This document shows, one piece after another, positions 62,984-64,000 of a DNA stretch of 64,000 nt. Below the pieces are notes generated by a model. It ran no database searches and was not told the origin of the DNA. It saw only the letters and a program-made list of their open reading frames with translations. Every line of letters starts with the position of its first letter. Position 1 is the stretch's first letter. The DNA is taken from the NCBI RefSeq assembly GCF_002192695.1, contig NZ_MTLG01000081.1:62001-126000 (forward strand), read 5' to 3'. This DNA is from Achromobacter xylosoxidans (GTDB lineage Bacteria > Pseudomonadota > Gammaproteobacteria > Burkholderiales > Burkholderiaceae_B). A program made the position numbers and the translations under genes.

Positions 62984-64000
62984 ATGGCTGAACCCATCGT
63001 CTACAACGTCACGGACGACCTCGTCGACCGCCTGATCGGCCTGGCCCCGGGCGCCAAGACCTACGAAGTGCGCCACTTCCGCGAGAAGGTCGCCGCCGCC
63101 ACCCAAGGCAGCTACGACGCCCTGTTCGACCCCGCGCTGCCCGGCCTGTCCCTGGCCGAGCGCCTGCTGGTCGCGCTGTACGCCACCCGCATCACCCCGT
63201 CGCCGCTGCTGGCCGCGCACTACCGCACCCGCCTGACCGACGCCGGCGCCACCCCGGCCGACATCGTCGTCGCCGAATCCGGCAAGCCGTCAGACGCCGC
63301 TACCCCGCGCCTGGCCGCCATCCTGGAATTCACGCGCAAGCTGATCGAGAAGCCCGTCGAGGGCGACGAAGCCGCGCTGAAGACCCTGCCCGCCGCCGGC
63401 GTCTCCACGCCCGCCGTGGTCACGCTGTCCCAGCTCGTCGCCTTCCTGTCCTACCAGGTCCGCCTCGTCGCCGGCCTGGAAGCCATGAAGGCCCTGGAAG
63501 GCCTGCCCGAGCGCGCCGCAGGCACCCCGCCCGCGCCCTTCCCCGCCAACACCGCCGCCACCGCGCCCGGCGCGGTGATCAAGGCCCATGGTTTCACCAA
63601 CGAGTCGCTGGAATGGAAGGCCTGGCTGGACGTGGTCAACGTCGAAACCGCCACGCCCGAACAGGTCGCCGTCCTGGAAGAAAGTCACCCCAAGGCCAAG
63701 GTCTCGGACTACTACCTGTTCCTGGTGCATCAGCCTGAAATCCTACGCCAGCGCTCGACGGCGTTCAACGCCATCATGTACGCGCCGGGTGGACTGTCGC
63801 GGGCAGAACGCGAACTGGGTTCGACCTACGTGTCGCGTATCAACGGCTGCGTGTACTGCGCGTCCGTGCATGCCCAGCGTTTCGAACAGCTGGCCAAGCG
63901 CAACGAGGTCATCGCGCAGGTGTTCGAGGATCCCGCCACCGCTGGCACCACGGCGCGAGAACTGGCCATCGGCAAGTTCTCGATCCAGATCACCGAAGCG
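62984..64000 (+). CDS. Double CMD-domain (alkylhydroperoxidase-like) protein, C-terminus beyond window
   Basis: 339 residues are visible and the frame is open at base 64000. AAGGAG precedes ATG 62984. Residues 1-180 form a carboxymuconolactone-decarboxylase-like helical domain without cysteines. A Pro/Ala linker (about 180-200) leads to a second domain with the AhpD motif Cys289-x-x-Cys292-x-x-x-His296. The two halves recall the Avi_7170 and Avi_7169 families, usually encoded as separate adjacent genes, so this looks like a fusion. A peroxidase role with the FAD enzyme is inferred. Confidence 0.85.
   Translation, partial: MAEPIVYNVTDDLVDRLIGLAPGAKTYEVRHFREKVAAATQGSYDALFDPALPGLSLAERLLVALYATRITPSPLLAAHYRTRLTDAGATPADIVVAESGKPSDAATPRLAAILEFTRKLIEKPVEGDEAALKTLPAAGVSTPAVVTLSQLVAFLSYQVRLVAGLEAMKALEGLPERAAGTPPAPFPANTAATAPGAVIKAHGFTNESLEWKAWLDVVNVETATPEQVAVLEESHPKAKVSDYYLFLVHQPEILRQRSTAFNAIMYAPGGLSRAERELGSTYVSRINGCVYCASVHAQRFEQLAKRNEVIAQVFEDPATAGTTARELAIGKFSIQITEA

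Overview
The window is high-GC, densely packed betaproteobacterial chromosome. Two orphan tricarboxylate-transporter binding proteins of the Bug type, many LysR regulators, several complete ABC importers and linked guaB and guaA genes suggest Alcaligenaceae. Achromobacter or a close Bordetella relative is the best guess; this rests on gene content and remembered family style, not on a database search. No rRNA, tRNA, insertion sequence or CRISPR array was seen.

Layout. 1-9184: a LysR gene cut by the window edge, divergent from a seven-gene operon with a dipeptide-type ABC importer, two paralogous C45 (acyltransferase/amidase-like) proteins and a CapA-like phosphoesterase. 9169-12361: an alpha-hydroxy-acid oxidase and a Bug binding protein, divergent from a LysR gene. 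12371-13224: a compact HicA-like/HTH gene pair with a strong promoter whose -35 box lies in a perfect palindrome. 13437-18191: thioesterase, MFS exporter, thiolase and SDR genes, divergent from a GlxA-type regulator. 18282-26102: an FAD oxidoreductase, a membrane protein, small enzymes, a three-gene operon of unknown function (22271-25168) and an AadA-like nucleotidyltransferase. 26164-32479: a TauABC/SsuABC-like importer with a GMC oxidoreductase and GntR regulator, divergent from an enolase-superfamily enzyme. 32531-36379: a serine hydrolase, TetR, RidA and MFS group tied together by three copies of one 17-bp operator-like motif.

36456-38583 is an accessory insert at the 3' end of guaA. It has a visibly different base composition, a short orphan gene, an unusual fusion of an ABC/SMC-like ATPase with a Schlafen-type AlbA_2 domain, and a frameshifted DUF2274 gene of the kind that follows trb conjugation genes in Tn4371-like elements. 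38612-41783 is guaA and guaB. 41898-42614 is a DUF2239 gene behind three repeats, one of which exactly fills the spacer of its predicted promoter.

42620-47572: a LysE exporter with a GlxA-type regulator, a DCC thiol protein, a Tat-exported beta-carbonic anhydrase and an OmpA-like protein. 47602-51095: a dipeptidase-family/Bug/RidA operon divergent from LysR. 51930-53399 is an isolated phage tailspike-like beta-helix protein. 53696-64000 is a tightly overlapping operon of LysR, FAD oxidoreductase, a full oligopeptide-type ABC importer, a BAAT-like hydrolase and a double carboxymuconolactone-decarboxylase-domain protein that runs off the window end.

The overall picture is a metabolically versatile scavenger in which most loci pair an importer with one or two hydrolases or oxidoreductases and a dedicated regulator. 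The best candidates for new biology are the ATPase-AlbA_2 fusion at guaA, the HicA-like pair and the C45/CapA importer operon.
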